Assembly (NCBI GenBank): GCA_905182985.1
Contig: CAJJDN010000108.1
Span: 108,649 to 172,648 of the forward strand
Origin: Paramecium sonneborni
Lineage: Eukaryota; Ciliophora; Oligohymenophorea; Peniculida; Parameciidae
DNA length: 64,000 nt
Direction: 5' to 3'
Made by a program: the position numbers and the translations under genes. Position 1 is the stretch's first letter. Each line of letters opens with the position of its first letter. Under the pieces are notes generated by a model. It ran no database searches. It worked only from the letters and a program-made list of their open reading frames with translations, and had not been told where the DNA came from. Positions 59,874-64,000 of this stretch are shown here, one piece after another.

Positions 59874-61224
59874 ATGGGCGTTGTTTGTTCAGGGAATAAG
59901 AGAAATGAACAGTTATTGTAAGTTTTATAGAAAAGGTTAGATTGCATGTCGATGTGTATATATGGAAGGAGAAAGAAAAGAAATATCATCTTTATGACTA
60001 CTCAAGCCATGAGTCACATTATTAGTAATTACAGCTGATTCAAGACACAAAATTATGTAAATATGGAGAAAACATTCTGGCTGTTTAGCCTAATGTATAT
60101 AAAATTTATTTAATGATAGTAAACAATAGAAGGAGCCTAAGAGTTGTTCGTAATAAAGGAAAAAGTTTTGAGACCTATTACAGAAATATGGTCAATAATT
60201 AGGAATGATTAAGTAAATGGAGTTCCAGTAACGAATGTATATATATGTTTCTATGGAAGAGAGTTTAACTATTTCCTGGATAAACCATAAGACTAGGAAG
60301 AGTTAAAATCATATTGTGGGAAGCTTGTTTTAATCAAGCAATGGCTACAGAAGAAAGTGAGAAAGAAAAAGATGAAGATGCCAACGGATTAGATGATAGT
60401 GAAAACACCAATGCCGAAAACTCTTGTCGAATCTGTATGAGTAAATTAGGAACGATCTAAAATCCACTTATCAATCCTTGCCAATGTAAAGACTATCACC
60501 TAAACATATTGCAGGTTCTGGATCTGTCAAATACATACACATTAAATGCCTTTAATAGTGGATACACAATAAATTTAAGATTAGAGAACTCAATAATATT
60601 GTCCTATATTTTTGGTCAAATCTAACTTGTGAAATTTGCAAAGAATAATATAAATGTAAATTATTTATCAATATCAAAATTAGTGGAATACAAATTTAAG
60701 AATAGAAAATATCATTTAATAGATATTCCAAGACCGAAAGAGGCTTATTTTATATTTTGGATTAGCCATATTGATAAAAATAAAGAGAAAGGACTATATG
60801 TAATTAACTTGAATGGGAGAAGCAATATAAAGATAGGAAGAGTTTAGGAGAATGATATAAAGTTGCAAGATATCAGTGTATCTAGAAATCATGCTGTAAT
60901 AACTTTTAATAGAGAGGATGAATCAATTTATTTGGAAGATTTAGGAAGTAAGTTTGGAACATTATTATAAATTGATGAATTAAGATTAGACTGTAAATCA
61001 ATAATCCAAGTAGCGAATTCAGTGTTTATTTTTGATTACTTAAAAAAGAATCAGAAGCACTACGAATTGCCAAGTTTTTACAAGGTAGTTGAAAAGGAGA
61101 CATAATAGCAGGCATAAGTAAGAAGATATAAAAATAATAATAATAATAGGATTTTGTGGAAGATGACGTATTGGTGAATGTAGATAACAATAAGTATTTG
61201 AGTGGAGAGAATGAAGCCCTATGA
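59874..61224 (+). CDS. RING-CH (RINGv) plus FHA domain protein
   Basis: About 398 residues if introns of 26, 39, 29, 28 and 32 nt are removed. The last three are clear; the first two are less certain. The middle has a RING-CH finger: NSCRICMSKLGTIQNPLINP, CQCSGSVKYIHIKCLQQWIH and CEICKEQY (C-x2-C ... C-x-C ... H-x2-C ... C-x2-C), as in MARCH-type E3 ligases. The C-terminal part has a full FHA domain: NIKIGRVQENDIKLQDISVS, RNHAVITF, IYLEDLGSKFGT (GR, S..H and SxxGT), which binds phosphothreonine. An upstream segment (FPGQTIRLGRVKI) may be part of another FHA-like fold. If the first intron is not used, the start reads MGVVCSG, a possible lipidation signal. Confidence 0.75.
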
Positions 61225-61276
61225 TATTTTTACTGAACAAAAAAACTATATTAATATATGATTCATAAACAATTGA

Positions 61277-62482
61277 ATGACATACTATTTTTATTAATAT
61301 GTTTACAACAGATTGGCGTTTAGATTTGCTAAATCAAAATCGGTACCTGTGGTGGATGTTACATAATTTCTTTCTAGAAAAGGTGATTCATCAAATGAAT
61401 GTGGTTAAGTAGCTGAGGCTCTACATAATTATGGTGCTGTATGCATAAAAGATCCAAGAGTAAATGATCGTCATAATGTTGACTTTCTTGATATGATGGA
61501 AAAGTATTTTGAGAATAGAGCGGCAAAATTCTACAATGATGAGAAAGTATAATTGTTTTTATAATGTCTAGGTAGAAGATATATTTCCAAATTATTCATA
61601 TTAAGTTGGAGCTACTCCAGAGTTTGTAGAGAAAGCTCGAACTCATACAAATGTAATCAGATAATACACAAAGGAAAATGAAGCATATACTCCTTAACCA
61701 GCTCCCTATGTATTAAAATAGATAATTTAATTTTAGGATGCTAAATGGAGGTTTTTTTGGCCTATTGATGATTCTGGTAAGAGAACTAAAGATGAAGAGT
61801 ATATATACTAAATTAAACTATTAGTTTTAAACCTCCAAGATTTAGACCAAAGGATGTTCCTTAATTTGGAGAGAGAATGGAATAATGGGGTAAAATGATG
61901 ATTAATGGATGTTTAACTGTAGCAGAAATGGCTGCAAGAGGCATGAGTATACCTGCTGATACATTTACAACTAGAATGTAAGGTGGTCCACATCTACTTG
62001 CACCAACTGGATCTGATTTAGATAGACATAAACTTGGAACTGTATTTGCAGGATTTCATTATGATCTTAATTTCTTAACTATTCATGGAAAAAGTCGCTA
62101 TCCAGGTCTTTATGTATGGTTAAGGAATGGAGAAAGAATTTCTGTTGCTGTTCCTGAAGGACATCTTTTATTATAAGCTGGTGCCTAATTTGATTTACTG
62201 ACTGGAGGATATGTTACTTGTGGTTATCATGAAGTACCTAATCTATTTTATATATTAAATTAGGTCATATATACTGATGATGCCAAAAAAAAATATGAAG
62301 AAAATAAAAAAACTGGTAAAAGTACCTGGAGAGTTTCTTCTACTTTATTTTCACATATTAATTCTGATGTCACTCTATAGCCCTTAGATAAATTTGCTAA
62401 ATAAGGATTACCTGATAAATATAAACCTATCAAAGCTTTTGATTAAGTCTAATAAGAATTAGAGGCTATCAAATTAAAATGA
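61277..62482 (+). CDS. isopenicillin-N-synthase-like Fe(II)/2-oxoglutarate dioxygenase
   Basis: 365 residues after introns 61547-61571, 61710-61736, 61799-61824 and 62234-62263. Two domains: an N-terminal DIOX_N-like part (SVPVVDVTQFLSR, QVAEALHNYGAVCIKDPRV) and a catalytic double-stranded beta helix. The iron ligands are GFHYDLNFLTIHG (H-x-D) and the distal His in GYHEV; the 2-oxoglutarate/substrate motif RxS is in WRVSSTLFSH. YPGLYVWLRNGERISVAVP is the conserved strand between them. Such enzymes hydroxylate or oxidise small molecules; the substrate is unknown. An ATG at 61299 in another frame does not lead into the domain, so 61277 is preferred. Confidence 0.8.
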
Positions 62483-62558
62483 TGTTTTCTTTATACACAA
62501 AAAATATATTTATTATATTATCAGCAAACTATTCTAATATATTTATTATAATTTTAAA

Positions 62559-64000
<1,442 letters not shown>

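Overview
This looks like macronuclear DNA of a ciliate, most likely a Paramecium or close relative. Long reading frames appear only when TAA and TAG are read as glutamine, and every resolved gene ends at TGA. Almost every gene is interrupted by tiny introns, mostly 22-33 nt, starting with GT (usually GTA) and ending with AG. The DNA is very A+T rich. All gene models were built by hand: I read TAA/TAG as Gln, removed GT..AG introns where the frame demanded it, and for most genes checked that the spliced length divides by three. Searches could not be run, so family names rest on motifs I could see.

Layout. 1-12.2 kb: the 3' part of a Dicer-like gene, a cyclin-fold (TFIIB-like) protein, a three-repeat MYB protein, an N-myristoylated (MGCGASK) coiled-coil protein, a basic hypothetical protein, a PEX3-like peroxisome protein and an EamA transporter. 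12.2-31 kb: a VHS/ENTH-like coiled-coil protein, a casein kinase 1, a PHO80-type cyclin, a PGPG-motif protein, the APC3/CDC27 subunit of the anaphase-promoting complex, an unknown protein, a PAP2-like membrane protein lacking catalytic residues, and a cysteine-rich RING protein. 31-40.6 kb: a decayed gene, an MST/STE20 kinase, a TBCC/RP2-type domain joined to a clathrin-light-chain-like tail, a lipidated macro-domain-like protein and a La-motif protein with a poly-Gln tract. 40.6-49.7 kb: an F-BAR protein, a Rieske sterol-desaturase-like oxygenase, and a MORN-repeat protein. 50-64 kb: a very compact block with a REEP/Yop1-like ER protein, coiled-coil and unknown proteins, a WDR20/creC-like WD protein, a PHOSPHO-type HAD phosphatase, a B-box protein, ribosomal protein eS12, an FHA + RING-CH protein, an isopenicillin-N-synthase-like dioxygenase and a MAPK15/ERK7-type kinase cut off by the window end.

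There are no operons. Genes are single units on both strands, separated either by a few bases (start codons 12 or 25 bp apart, stop codons 9-24 bp apart) or by 0.4-1.4 kb of A+T-rich DNA in which I see no genes. Two single-N gaps (38671 and 47012) are each flanked by about 1.18 kb of identical sequence. These are almost certainly unmerged contig overlaps, so two genes appear twice artificially. The main points to follow up are the Dicer-like protein whose RNase III active sites are eroded, the TBCC-clathrin-light-chain fusion, the run of TAA codons making poly-Gln in the La-motif protein, and the relaxed 3' splice sites.
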